From the IMG/VR virus record IMGVR_UViG_3300029983_000020, positions 1 to 64,000 of that record: a stretch of 64,000 bases of DNA. One strand, 5' to 3'. The first letter of the stretch is position 1, and every line of letters begins with the position of its first letter. The notes under the pieces are model-generated. The model was not told the DNA's origin and did no database searches. It was given only the letters and a program-made list of their open reading frames with translations. This stretch comes from a virus. This document shows, one piece after another, positions 19,141 through 28,102 of the stretch. The translations under genes were made by a program, and so were the position numbers.

Positions 19141-21843
19141 TTATAAAGTTGGGTCATTCCATAATGATCCTGTTTTGTATCCTATACTTCCATCTGGGTA
19201 AAATTTAAACATTACCTTTGTTCCATATCTTAAGACTAACGCATGCCCAGTACAAGGTTCGAATACCCATGTATCTGTTCCAAATGATCCTGAAAATTGA
19301 GGATTAACAAGAGGTGCTTTTGCCGAATCTAATTGTTGAATAGAAGAATCTATGTTAGCTAAAGACGCATTCATTATGCCTATAGAAGAATTCATTGATC
19401 TGGAAATCGTATTTAAATTTCCGACGCTAACTTCAATAAGTCCTATAGAAACATTCATTTTATTAGATTGTGTATTAATGTTTCCGATACTAGCTTCAAT
19501 GGATATAATTGAAGCTAAAGAAGCATCCTTAGAATAATAAAGTTGTCCCGTGGATGGATTTAAATGAACGACGTAATTAGATGCAAATGGCACGATTCCT
19601 CCCATGAAAATTGCATTTGTAGATGCCATTCCAATAAAAATTTGACCATAAGAAGCCGCCCCCATATTTCCGTGACCTGCTTCAATATGAACATCACCAC
19701 CACCACCGGCTGTATTACTTCCAGCTTGTAAAATTAAATTACCTCCTGCTCCCGCAGCAGCATAATCTCCTGCAGTTATCTGCAGTTTAACTCCATAATT
19801 TCCAGCAGGTTTAAGAACATTCGATGAAAAAGTTAATCCTGCTTCTGATGAAATTGTGCCATCTGTATTAGCAGTAACAATATAATTATCTGTATGCCCA
19901 CCAGTCCAAGTTATTCCAGCTGGTCCTCCACCACCTGATGGAGCTAGTGCATATGTTAATTTTTTTGTTGTCGGATCATAATAAACTGTGTATCCGGTTG
20001 AAGCATTTTTTATATCTCCGAAAAATACATTATTCGATGTGTCTATTTTTAATCCGTAACTTGAATTTCCTGTAAAGAAATTTATTTCCCTGAAATTTGT
20101 CGAACTTCCTAATTGAAGAGGCGAACCATAACCGAGTAGCACATTTCCAGAAGCATCTTTTATAGAGTTTTCTATAATAATTTCTTTTGTTTTAAGTGTT
20201 TTGTCCATTTGAATAGGATATTGCGGAGTATTTGTAAAAAACCCCACATTTCCGTCCTTCATATAAATAGAAGATTCTACTAATGGGTCACTTCCTGCTG
20301 AAAACATAGTAATTACATTTTCAGTCCCTTGAATTTCTTTAGTTACATTATTAACTACAGTTGTTAGACTAGCTACTTGATTAATTAAATTAGTTTGATT
20401 GCTAGTTATATCTAAATACTGTTCTGTTATATAAGATAATGTTCCTGTTTGCCCGTTTAGAATTGCAAGTGTTTTACTTAGACTATCAAATACTTGAGTA
20501 AAATCATCAATAACTAATTGAGATGATGATGCATTATCTACTATAATAGCTGCTGTATCATCCAACATGTAATCAGATTTTACATTAAGTCTAAATGAAT
20601 AAGATGTGCCGAAACCTGAAGGACCACTTTGCAATTTAGTAATAGATGGAATGGATATTTCGGAAATAGGGTAATCTGAAGTATTTCCGCTTGGCGCATC
20701 TAAAAATAAAACGCCTAAAAGATTTGTTGCTAAAATTGTGTCTAACGCTTTATTATAAACAGAATAATAAATAAGTACTGCATTAAAATCAAATTGATCA
20801 TCCTCTGCATATTTAATTGCTAAAGAATCAAATGAGAAATTAGAATCAGTATCTTTAAAAATTGATTTAAGCTTATTAATATCATATTCAATTGCCAAGC
20901 AATCGACCTTTGAACGTAAGAATTCAATATCTACTGTGTCATATTTTAATTTGACATTATATATTCCAGAAGAAAGATAAGCATCAGTATCAGTATAATA
21001 ATTATTGTCACTTGTTAATGGGAGACCTTCTGCAGTCCACCACCAACCAGTCGTATAAGATCCTACGCTATTATCATATTTCATTGCATTTGCTCCGACA
21101 GCAGTGCTAGAATCTGCTAAATCATAATATGCCTTATAATCTAAACCGTCTGGGTGAGGTTGTAAATAAGTTTCTCTACCTAAAATATTCGTATTTCCAT
21201 TTAAAATAGACATTCCATGATGATAATTATCATCAATTAATTGTTTGAAATATACGGGTGTTTGACCAAATGATGTAGGTACTAAAACGTAAGTTTCATT
21301 ATATGTCCCAAACGTGTTAGTTCTTACGGACCCGGCGCTTATTTGCCCAATACATTTTACAATAGAGTTATATCCAGATGATGAATCTGTATCATTTTCT
21401 TCTTTCCAATAAGTTCCTGCTGATGTATCAAATTTATTCCATCTAATAGCGCCTGTTTCTTTTAGCCATTTCCAAAATACTCTTTCAGTGACAGTATTTG
21501 ATAAAGCTGGATTATATGTTGTTTGAGCTAATAAATTTGTTTCGAGATTTAACGCATAATTTTGAAAACTTTCAGCAATAATAACTCGTCCATCTTTTAT
21601 ACTTCCGCTATTTAGAAATGACTCATATGCTCCTGGGATAGCAAGAACATTAAATCTATTTTGTTGAATATTATCTGGTGGTACGTCAATTGCTGGAACA
21701 TTTAATAACGCGTAATGAGACATTTTCACAACATTATTTCTTTCATTAATGTTCAATCCAATGTCTTCAAGAGCTGAAGAAAATGTATAAATCGTGCCTC
21801 CTTGGGTACGCATTCTTTTAACAAATGGTGTTATTGTTGCCAT
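19141..21843 (-). CDS. Tail fibre-like protein with glycine-rich motif, 900 aa
   Basis: The first half is beta-rich with short helices. Near residue 700 is the glycine-rich stretch GAGGNLILQAGSNTAGGGGD followed by VHIEAGHGNMG, a repeat style widespread in phage tail fibres. After it come four tandem heptad-like repeats of the form SIG/SVG-N-I/L-N (residues about 780-840), a likely trimeric coiled coil leading to a short C-terminal tip (FYPDGSIGYKTGSLW). It reads like a fibre with a stalk and terminal knob. It follows the 208-aa gene by 22 bp on one transcript. The receptor is unknown. Confidence 0.7.
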   Translation of the reverse strand: MATITPFVKRMRTQGGTIYTFSSALEDIGLNINERNNVVKMSHYALLNVPAIDVPPDNIQQNRFNVLAIPGAYESFLNSGSIKDGRVIIAESFQNYALNLETNLLAQTTYNPALSNTVTERVFWKWLKETGAIRWNKFDTSAGTYWKEENDTDSSSGYNSIVKCIGQISAGSVRTNTFGTYNETYVLVPTSFGQTPVYFKQLIDDNYHHGMSILNGNTNILGRETYLQPHPDGLDYKAYYDLADSSTAVGANAMKYDNSVGSYTTGWWWTAEGLPLTSDNNYYTDTDAYLSSGIYNVKLKYDTVDIEFLRSKVDCLAIEYDINKLKSIFKDTDSNFSFDSLAIKYAEDDQFDFNAVLIYYSVYNKALDTILATNLLGVLFLDAPSGNTSDYPISEISIPSITKLQSGPSGFGTSYSFRLNVKSDYMLDDTAAIIVDNASSSQLVIDDFTQVFDSLSKTLAILNGQTGTLSYITEQYLDITSNQTNLINQVASLTTVVNNVTKEIQGTENVITMFSAGSDPLVESSIYMKDGNVGFFTNTPQYPIQMDKTLKTKEIIIENSIKDASGNVLLGYGSPLQLGSSTNFREINFFTGNSSYGLKIDTSNNVFFGDIKNASTGYTVYYDPTTKKLTYALAPSGGGGPAGITWTGGHTDNYIVTANTDGTISSEAGLTFSSNVLKPAGNYGVKLQITAGDYAAAGAGGNLILQAGSNTAGGGGDVHIEAGHGNMGAASYGQIFIGMASTNAIFMGGIVPFASNYVVHLNPSTGQLYYSKDASLASIISIEASIGNINTQSNKMNVSIGLIEVSVGNLNTISRSMNSSIGIMNASLANIDSSIQQLDSAKAPLVNPQFSGSFGTDTWVFEPCTGHALVLRYGTKVMFKFYPDGSIGYKTGSLWNDPTL

Positions 21844-21865
21844 GTTTTATTGTAATTTAATTTTA

Positions 21866-22492
21866 TTATGCTATGGTTTGTATTAATCCAAACGCTGATT
21901 CTTTTACTTTCCAAGTTGTTCCATATGATGCATCGTATGCAACTGCAATAAATTTTGCCCATCCTAAATTTTGGTCAGCAACGGCAGTTGAGTAATAATA
22001 GCCTAAAAGAGGATTTATCAAAATTTGATATGCATACGATGGATTAGAATTACTTGGGTCAAAAATAACTTGAAATTCTTGTCCCATTTTTGTACTCTTA
22101 AATGCATATCCAAATGAATTATCTAACTTATAATACGGTTTTAATACATCTACATAACGAAATTGCGCATTTTCTAATGTACCTACTATAGAAGCATCCC
22201 TTGTAGAAGCATCAGGCCCTATAAATGTATTATAGTAATCTTGATCTATAGTATTGACATTTTCATATAAATTTGTCCATTGCTTTTTAACAGTTAAGTT
22301 ATCGGCAATTAAGTTTACAAATTCGCCTGTTCCTGCCTTTACTCTACCAGGAGTATTTACAGGAGCTATTACTACTCTTCCAGTTTCATCATAAATAACA
22401 TCTAAATATCGTTTAAATACTTTATTATTATAGTCATAAATGTATGGAAATTCTGGAATAAGTGTAGTTAAATAAAGATTTTTCAAGTCCAT
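21866..22492 (-). CDS. Virion-associated hypothetical protein, 208 aa
   Basis: I do not recognise a family. The protein begins with a hydrophobic helix (LYLTTLIPEFPYIYDY) and then alternates strands and loops; VNTPGRVKAGTGEFVNLIAD is the most distinctive stretch, a wording typical of phage fibre attachment regions. It is the promoter-proximal gene of the minus-strand virion block, 8 bp after a strong late-type motif, and precedes a fibre-like gene. A chaperone, collar or fibre-base protein are all possible. Confidence 0.55.
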   Translation of the reverse strand: MDLKNLYLTTLIPEFPYIYDYNNKVFKRYLDVIYDETGRVVIAPVNTPGRVKAGTGEFVNLIADNLTVKKQWTNLYENVNTIDQDYYNTFIGPDASTRDASIVGTLENAQFRYVDVLKPYYKLDNSFGYAFKSTKMGQEFQVIFDPSNSNPSYAYQILINPLLGYYYSTAVADQNLGWAKFIAVAYDASYGTTWKVKESAFGLIQTIA

Positions 22493-22500
22493 ATTATTTG

Positions 22501-22516
22501 TTTTGTTTTATATATC
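22501..22516 (-). promoter_or_regulatory. Late-type promoter motif (GATATATAAAACAAAA) heading the left virion block
   Basis: On the minus strand this is one of the best matches to the late consensus. It ends 8 bp before the ATG at 22492 and is positioned to drive the leftward virion operon. The 155-bp divergent gap also holds a weaker GATATATAA on the plus strand at 22578-22586, about 60 bp before the S1-domain gene. Confidence 0.6.
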
Positions 22517-22647
22517 TTTAATTTTTTTACAGCGGTTTTTTGATGCAAAATTGTTCTAAATATGAGAATTCAAGTATGATATATAATCTATAAATTAAAC
22601 AAATTTACTTTAATTAATCATTTATTTACTTAATAACAAAAATAACT

Positions 22648-23865
22648 ATGAACTTAACACATGCTGAAGAATTCGATTGGAACATGTATGCAGATGGATA
22701 CACGGGTGCAAACCGCTTGCTGCAAAACAAAACAATCAGGACATCCGAAAAGGATAAAGTTTTTTCCAGAGAGCCATATGCTCAAGAATTATTAAACATT
22801 TTTACTGGTCATAAATCTGAAGTAGTAAGAAAAGATTTAACTCAAGGTGATGTTGTAAAAATTGCGGACATTTACAATATTCACGGAAATCTCATCGATA
22901 TTGAATTGGTTGGTGGCCTTACAGTTACTGTCGATTTAGCAAGAGAGAAGAAATTCTTACAAATTTTTGGTTACACATCACCAATAGAATTTATTAACGT
23001 TGTCCGTAATAAAGAAATTTTAAAAGAATTTCTTGGAAAAGGTTTAAATGCCTATATTATAGAAGCGACTCCTTCAGTAAAAATTTCATTATGGCAAGGA
23101 CATCTCAAATCTGTTAGAGATGAATTTATGGAAGAGATTAAAAATCCGTCAAAAGCTTACACTGCTAAAATTGTAGAAGCTAATAAGGGTGGATTCTTCG
23201 TAGAAGTACAAGGAATTGATGCATTTATGCCAGGTTCACTTGCAGCTCCTAATAAAATTATTGATTTCCAATCATATATTGGTAAAGAAATAATTGTTAT
23301 GATTGAAGACTTTTTAAAAGAGATGAATTCGTTTATCGTTTCTCATAAAAAATATCTTACTCATATTCTTCCAAGTAAAATTCAAGAATTGGACTTATCT
23401 ATACAACATGAGGGTATCGTTACTGGTTGTTCTAAATACGGGATATTTATTGAATTTGGAGAAATTTTTACAGCATTATTGCATGTTTCAAAAATGAGTA
23501 CTGAAATTAAAGCTTTATTCAATGAAAGACAAGTTTTAGCTGGAGATAAAATTAAATTTTACATTTCCGAAATTACAAAGGATAATCGTATAATCGCAAC
23601 TACTGAAAGCCCTGAAGAAAAACTTCATAAGATTCAATCATTTATTTTAAATTCAAAGGATGCAATTCTTGAATCTTCAATAGCGGCAATAATGAATTTT
23701 GGAGTAATTGTAAATCTTGGAGAAATAAACGGACTCATACCAATTAGAGAATTTAAAAAGAATAAAATAATGATAAATAATTTCATTATCGGAGAAAAAC
23801 TAAATGTTTTATTTGACGAATTTAAAGATGACCGCATAATTTTTATGCTTCCATCTAAAAAATAA
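22648..23865 (+). CDS. Ribosomal protein S1-like RNA-binding protein
   Basis: The 405-residue protein has several S1 (OB-fold) repeats: one near 65-110, one at about 168-235 (YTAKIVEANKGGFFVEVQGI), one at 250-318 (HEGIVTGCSKYGIFIEFGE, then LLHVSKMS) and one at 330-402 (IAAIMNFGVIVNLGEINGL). The G-(F/I)-F-V/I-x-V/F and final VS-like strands are the standard S1 RNA-binding surface. The first 60 residues are unlike bacterial S1 and may bind the ribosome or another protein. Cellular S1 delivers mRNA to the 30S subunit. In a host with little Shine-Dalgarno use, a phage version could favour phage mRNAs, which is inference. It is transcribed alone, ahead of a strong terminator. Confidence 0.85.
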   Translation: MNLTHAEEFDWNMYADGYTGANRLLQNKTIRTSEKDKVFSREPYAQELLNIFTGHKSEVVRKDLTQGDVVKIADIYNIHGNLIDIELVGGLTVTVDLAREKKFLQIFGYTSPIEFINVVRNKEILKEFLGKGLNAYIIEATPSVKISLWQGHLKSVRDEFMEEIKNPSKAYTAKIVEANKGGFFVEVQGIDAFMPGSLAAPNKIIDFQSYIGKEIIVMIEDFLKEMNSFIVSHKKYLTHILPSKIQELDLSIQHEGIVTGCSKYGIFIEFGEIFTALLHVSKMSTEIKALFNERQVLAGDKIKFYISEITKDNRIIATTESPEEKLHKIQSFILNSKDAILESSIAAIMNFGVIVNLGEINGLIPIREFKKNKIMINNFIIGEKLNVLFDEFKDDRIIFMLPSKK

Positions 23866-23895
23866 TCATCACTGCAATTTGCTACACCAACAATC

Positions 23896-23926
23896 AAAAG
23901 GAGCTCTATGTTTTTAGGCTCCTTTT
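23896..23926 (+). terminator. Rho-independent terminator after the S1-like gene
   Basis: AAAAGGAGC at 23896-23904 pairs perfectly with GCTCCTTTT at 23918-23926, giving a 9-bp stem with a 13-base loop and a T-rich 3' arm. The late promoter for the next gene starts 5 bp later. Confidence 0.85.
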
Positions 23927-23931
23927 GTCGT

Positions 23932-23947
23932 GAATATATAGAATAAA
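23932..23947 (+). promoter_or_regulatory. Late-type promoter motif (GAATATATAGAATAAA)
   Basis: It matches the late consensus with one substitution and lies 8 bp before the ATG at 23956. It directly follows the terminator hairpin, forming a compact terminator-promoter-start cassette that is repeated at 25311 and 32875. Confidence 0.6.
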
Positions 23948-23955
23948 TCATAAAT

Positions 23956-25293
23956 ATGGATCTTACTCAATTTAGGTGTGCGGGTGTTTATGGAATGATT
24001 CCGAAAAGAGAAGGAACTATGTGGTATCCAGAGGGAACAGTTTTTATAAACCCTGATATTCCACCCACTCCTCCCCCTTATCTTACTCTCAGATTAACCT
24101 TTGATAATAGTGTGAATATGCCTATTGCCGACATAAATTCTTTAAATGATTGGAATGTGTATTTAAATTTACCTGCATATGGTACGGAATTCACTAATCT
24201 TAATATAGCATTCCCGGGCGTAGATGTACAATACGGTTCATTATATAATCAATATGTATTGTCAAATCCTAAAGGATTCGTAAAATCTGGATGGAGAGTA
24301 TTAACTGAAATAGATTGGGCCTTTTTGATGTTAGGCGGCGGTGGCGCTCCCGTAGCAGGTTTAACGTTGAAAGAATCGGGTACAGATTATTGGACAGGTC
24401 CAAACACTGATGCTTCTAATGGATTCGGATTTAATGCTCGTGGAACTGGCCAAGTAATGTCAGGAGTATTTGCAAATATAAAGAATTCAGCTATATATTG
24501 GGCTGCCGGTATTAATTTCGAAAGAGTAGCTGAAATTGATGCAAATTATGAAGTGGCTTACATGACCGACAGTTTTTTATACATTGATGCTTCACAGGGC
24601 CATGCCGTTAGAATAAGAAAAAATACAACAACTTTATTAAATGGAGAAACTGGAACTTATATACAAAATGACGGGGTTATTTTACCCACAATATGTATAA
24701 ATGGAATTGAATATCTTGCTTGTGATCTTATTGAAAGCAAATACAATGATAATTCTTCGATTACATTAGTAAGTAATATGCCATCGTGGAACAGTGCCAC
24801 TGAAGCCATGTGTTATTATGCTTTTAATATCGATAATGCATATTTAAATCAATGTATAACAGAATTGTCCGGTGGAAATTTAACTGATTTTATTGTTACA
24901 GACACGAGTAGTTTAATGATTGTAGAAAATATTAATTTATTTACAGATCTTATAGGAGTTTTGTTAACAAATAATCGACCACTTACAGAAATTCCTATTT
25001 TAAGCGGATTGTCTAATTTAAAAAATTTATACATAGATTATCTTCCCAATATAAGTAACGGTATGGTTGATGTCACTGATTTAGTATCATTAGAAAAACT
25101 TGAAATGCAAGCAAGCCTCTTTGATCAGACTGATTTAGATTCAACTCTTGCCACATTAACTAGTGGCGGCATATCAAGATTTAGTCATTTAAATGAAGTT
25201 GATTTACGAGTTTTAAATGGAATTGTTCCCACCCCCTCAGTTAAATCAGATTTCATAGCAGCATATCCGACAGTGGTTTTAAAAACAAATTAA
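23956..25293 (+). CDS. FISUMP-domain protein with leucine-rich-like C-terminus
   Basis: Residues 92-235 are a FISUMP (Fib_succ_major) domain: YGSLYNQY, then a GWRVLTEIDW-type segment, LKESGTDYWTGPNTDASNGFGF, and closing AVRIRK. A second FISUMP segment (TICINGIEYLACDL) follows rather than precedes it. From about residue 305 irregular leucine-rich-like repeats run to the end (LTEIPILSGLSNLKNLYID, LVSLEKLEMQ). FISUMP domains are typical of Bacteroidota and Fibrobacter surface proteins and have a C-type-lectin-like fold, so host-surface binding is plausible. The gene is a single-cistron unit between two terminators. No reverse transcriptase is near, so nothing shows diversification. Confidence 0.75.
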   Translation: MDLTQFRCAGVYGMIPKREGTMWYPEGTVFINPDIPPTPPPYLTLRLTFDNSVNMPIADINSLNDWNVYLNLPAYGTEFTNLNIAFPGVDVQYGSLYNQYVLSNPKGFVKSGWRVLTEIDWAFLMLGGGGAPVAGLTLKESGTDYWTGPNTDASNGFGFNARGTGQVMSGVFANIKNSAIYWAAGINFERVAEIDANYEVAYMTDSFLYIDASQGHAVRIRKNTTTLLNGETGTYIQNDGVILPTICINGIEYLACDLIESKYNDNSSITLVSNMPSWNSATEAMCYYAFNIDNAYLNQCITELSGGNLTDFIVTDTSSLMIVENINLFTDLIGVLLTNNRPLTEIPILSGLSNLKNLYIDYLPNISNGMVDVTDLVSLEKLEMQASLFDQTDLDSTLATLTSGGISRFSHLNEVDLRVLNGIVPTPSVKSDFIAAYPTVVLKTN

Positions 25294-25310
25294 AATTTTT
25301 TACTTAAGTA

Positions 25311-25333
25311 GAAGGAGCTTCAGGCTCCTTTTG
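25311..25333 (+). terminator. Rho-independent terminator after the FISUMP gene
   Basis: AAGGAGC at 25312-25318 pairs with GCTCCTT at 25324-25330 around a 5-base loop, followed by TTG. The 3' arm and following bases are nearly identical to those of the terminator at 23896-23926, implying duplication of the whole cassette. Confidence 0.8.
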
Positions 25334-25337
25334 CCGT

Positions 25338-25353
25338 GAATATATAAAACAAA
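25338..25353 (+). promoter_or_regulatory. Late-type promoter motif (GAATATATAAAACAAA)
   Basis: This is the best plus-strand match to the late consensus. It lies 7 bp before the ATG at 25361 and 4 bp after the preceding terminator. Confidence 0.65.
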
Positions 25354-25360
25354 CATATAA

Positions 25361-26776
25361 ATGAGACATGCAAAGCACTACAGCATTCTTGAAGTTTTGA
25401 ATTTCTCGGATGTTGGATTAATTTTTCAATTTTATTGTACAAAAGATGCAAATTTTATTGTAGATGATTTATCACGCTTAACAGGAAAAAATGTTATTCT
25501 TACAAATGAAAATCATTATGACCCATCTTTTGCAAATGCTATACTTTTAAAAGAGTATAACGCAACCCGTGCTCGATATAATTTCCATATTGCTCCTCAG
25601 AATTATCATTCAATCATACCTATATTAAATGAAGTCTCTGGATGGCTTTCCAGTAACTGTGAGACTACTTTGGATACGCAGTTAAAGGTATCTTTATCCT
25701 TTGATAATCATCACTTAGATACACTTAAAAGCATTTCTAATATGCAACCAAGTAGAATGGTTTTAAAATTTGATGAGAATTTTGTTTATCAAAGATTTCC
25801 AAATCAAAAGGGCTCTCCCTATGCTTTATCTGTTAAAACTCTTGCGCCTATCACTTATTATGTAAATGAGTCAGGAATAGAAAAAAATATAAGCATGATT
25901 TTAAACACTCCTTATTCCAAATTTTATGGAATAGATTTTTCAAAATATACTCAAGGAATTTTGGAATGTAATTACATTGGAGGAAAAGATTATGCATCAA
26001 AACCCGCCGATATAAAAACTATTTTAGAATATTTTATTGTAAAAGCATATCAAAGTATTAATGAAGAAGATACTACTGAATTCGAAAGATATGAATTATC
26101 AAGACTAACTGAAAATTTTGATAATATGCAAATGGCTTATTACGATCCAGACATATTTTTGAAAGAATTCGCTAAACTAAAAGTATTTGTTGATTTAAAG
26201 GCTTCTGTTCAAACATTGAAAACGTATTGGAACAACGTTAGAGGGCCACTGTTTGAAATGATAGTAGGCGGAGGATTAAGAGAAGGACAATTTAATTATG
26301 ATACCGAGTTAGGAAGATTTCAATTACGAAAAGGAACACTTTATAGTAGCATGACAAAGAACGTGGATTTGGTTTCGTGTAATTTATCAGGTGTATATGA
26401 AAATTGCACATTTACAAGTTGTCAAGTTATTAAGGCACGTTTGTATAACGCAAAAGTTATAAGTAACAACAAAATTTCTGAATCATATCTTGGAGGAGTT
26501 ACTGCAAATAGTGGTAATGAAATTATAGATTCATTTGTTGAAAACAATGAAGAAATGGTAAATTGCAAAATCACAAATAGTGTGGTTAAATTTGCTACTC
26601 TTGGAAAAAATCTTAAAGTAGATGAATCAAGTACAATAGTTGTTATGAATACTCCACTTCCAAAGAAAACTGAAGCAGTGAATATTGAAAAAATAAGAGA
26701 TTATACGTTTATAAAAAACATGAAACAATCCGTAGACACCGGTTTTCAAAATTTATATATTAGAAAAAAAATGTAA
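25361..26776 (+). CDS. Hypothetical protein with pentapeptide-like C-terminal region, 471 aa
   Basis: The N-terminal 130 residues contain a mixed alpha/beta domain. The middle is helical. Residues about 325-400 read as irregular short beta turns (VDLVSCNLSGVYENCTFTSC, NKISESYLGG) like pentapeptide-repeat or small beta-helix proteins. No catalytic residues or membrane segments are seen. Its stop codon shares one base with the next ATG (TAATG), so the 190-aa protein is translationally coupled to it. It heads the operon that includes the gp13-like neck gene, so a head-tail joining or late assembly role is a reasonable guess. Confidence 0.6.
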   Translation: MRHAKHYSILEVLNFSDVGLIFQFYCTKDANFIVDDLSRLTGKNVILTNENHYDPSFANAILLKEYNATRARYNFHIAPQNYHSIIPILNEVSGWLSSNCETTLDTQLKVSLSFDNHHLDTLKSISNMQPSRMVLKFDENFVYQRFPNQKGSPYALSVKTLAPITYYVNESGIEKNISMILNTPYSKFYGIDFSKYTQGILECNYIGGKDYASKPADIKTILEYFIVKAYQSINEEDTTEFERYELSRLTENFDNMQMAYYDPDIFLKEFAKLKVFVDLKASVQTLKTYWNNVRGPLFEMIVGGGLREGQFNYDTELGRFQLRKGTLYSSMTKNVDLVSCNLSGVYENCTFTSCQVIKARLYNAKVISNNKISESYLGGVTANSGNEIIDSFVENNEEMVNCKITNSVVKFATLGKNLKVDESSTIVVMNTPLPKKTEAVNIEKIRDYTFIKNMKQSVDTGFQNLYIRKKM

Positions 26777-27348
26777 TGAAAGCAAGATTTGTATATGAGA
26801 GCTTGAGTATTGATCAGCTTCATCGAAACAATCGATCAAAAATCGATCTTATGGAAGTTGACAAAGCCTACCACTGGATGACAGAGGGTAAGTTCTTCGA
26901 TGCGTGTTACTCTGACTTTGAAGGTAACTCAGGAAAGTATTGTTTAAAGAAAGGCGTAATGCCTCCTTTGCCTACACCTAAGTATGAAATAGGATACGAA
27001 AGTGAGAACAATACATGTCTAACAGTCGATCCAACATACTTTGATCCATGTTTCAACGAAGACGGTATATGTGTTGTCCTTGACATGAAAAAGCTTATAG
27101 CTAACAATAAGATAGAAGAAGACCTCACAGACAATGGAGAGGCTGAGTTTCGGACAAAGCCTATAAAGAACTGGCCTAATTACATCATTGAGATTAACAT
27201 ACTCGAAAAAACATATTTGAGGGGTGGTGGTTGGGAAGAATTTCGTTTCAGACCGATAAAAGACTGGCTCCCAGAAGAATTAAATTCAAAGGTAGTTACT
27301 TTTAAAAACAAACGAGAGTTACAAAGAATGAGAATGCAAAATAACTAA
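26776..27348 (+). CDS. Hypothetical protein, 190 aa, more GC-rich than its neighbours
   Basis: Unknown family. It is charged, with conserved-looking aromatic stretches (DKAYHWMTEGKFFDACYSDF, GGGWEEFRFRPIKDW) and four cysteines that do not form an obvious zinc knuckle. By eye it is clearly richer in G and C than the flanking genes, with different codon choices, suggesting a separate origin. The N-terminus MKARFVYESLSID resembles the short leader that begins the modular protein downstream (KLFESPD). It overlaps the previous stop by one base and is followed 4 bp later by the gp13-like gene, so all three share a transcript. Confidence 0.6.
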   Translation: MKARFVYESLSIDQLHRNNRSKIDLMEVDKAYHWMTEGKFFDACYSDFEGNSGKYCLKKGVMPPLPTPKYEIGYESENNTCLTVDPTYFDPCFNEDGICVVLDMKKLIANNKIEEDLTDNGEAEFRTKPIKNWPNYIIEINILEKTYLRGGGWEEFRFRPIKDWLPEELNSKVVTFKNKRELQRMRMQNN

Positions 27349-27352
27349 AAGG

Positions 27353-28087
27353 ATGCTAAAAGAAGAATTTATTGAATATGTAAATGGAGAAATAACGGCA
27401 AGTTGCAGTATACCATTTTCAGTTCCACCAAAGGAATTAGAACGTATTATGAAAATTGAATCTGAATGGATGTACAGAGAATATCGTGACGCAGTTCAAG
27501 ATGGTTGGTATGTGCTTGATAAAAGATATTATAACACGCCTCAATGGAAAGCTACGAGGACGTATCAGTTGCCTGATTGTGTAATGGCCATAAAATTATG
27601 TATTGAAATGACTTCTGGCCAGAGAGTTTTTGGTATTCATGACCCCGATATGTCATTTGATAGATTAATGGCAGCTGACCTTTATCTTACTCCTCTTTCT
27701 TCTGACCAAATTGCGTATAGAACAATTCAATGGAGTTTTTGGGATTTAGCAAAGCAATTTAATTTAAAAGATATTCAGCATCATTTTAGTATCAATACAA
27801 AACGTTTAATTATAACTGGTAGAGACCCTGCTGAATCTCTTTGGCTTACTACACAGAATAAAATTCCAATTGAAGATTTATATGATGACCCTGTATTTAT
27901 AAAATGGGTCATAGCAAAAGCTAAAATTCAATTAGCTAGAATAATCGGTACATTTAATTATACTCTTATTGGAGGAATTCAAATTAATTACGCTGATATT
28001 CGTGCAGAAGGCCAAGCAGAATTAACCGAGCTAAAAGATAAGATAAAAACTGATAACGCTGCTGACTGGTTTCTTCTTTTTAATTAA
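27353..28087 (+). CDS. 13: Neck protein, T4 gp13-like head-tail adaptor
   Basis: The 244-residue protein has a helical N-terminus (PPKELERIMKIESEWMYREY) and a C-terminal signature. There FIKWVIAKAKIQLARIIG, then YTLIGGIQINYADI and a charged helix with a Trp-containing end, parallel T4 gp13: WVKDWATALAKELNGQIL, LPGGVTI, then a helix. The loop ITGRDPAESLWLTT is also adaptor-like. gp13 and gp14 form the neck rings that seal the filled head and accept the tail. The protein is shorter than T4 gp13 (309 aa). The partner gp14-like gene is 31 kb away at 59196, not adjacent as in T4. Confidence 0.7.
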   Translation: MLKEEFIEYVNGEITASCSIPFSVPPKELERIMKIESEWMYREYRDAVQDGWYVLDKRYYNTPQWKATRTYQLPDCVMAIKLCIEMTSGQRVFGIHDPDMSFDRLMAADLYLTPLSSDQIAYRTIQWSFWDLAKQFNLKDIQHHFSINTKRLIITGRDPAESLWLTTQNKIPIEDLYDDPVFIKWVIAKAKIQLARIIGTFNYTLIGGIQINYADIRAEGQAELTELKDKIKTDNAADWFLLFN

Positions 28088-28102
28088 AAAATAAATTTAT
28101 AA

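Noticed and set aside
22578-22600. Late promoter for the S1-domain gene
   Set aside because: Only GATATATAA matches, and it lies about 60 bp upstream; too weak and too distant compared with the other sites.
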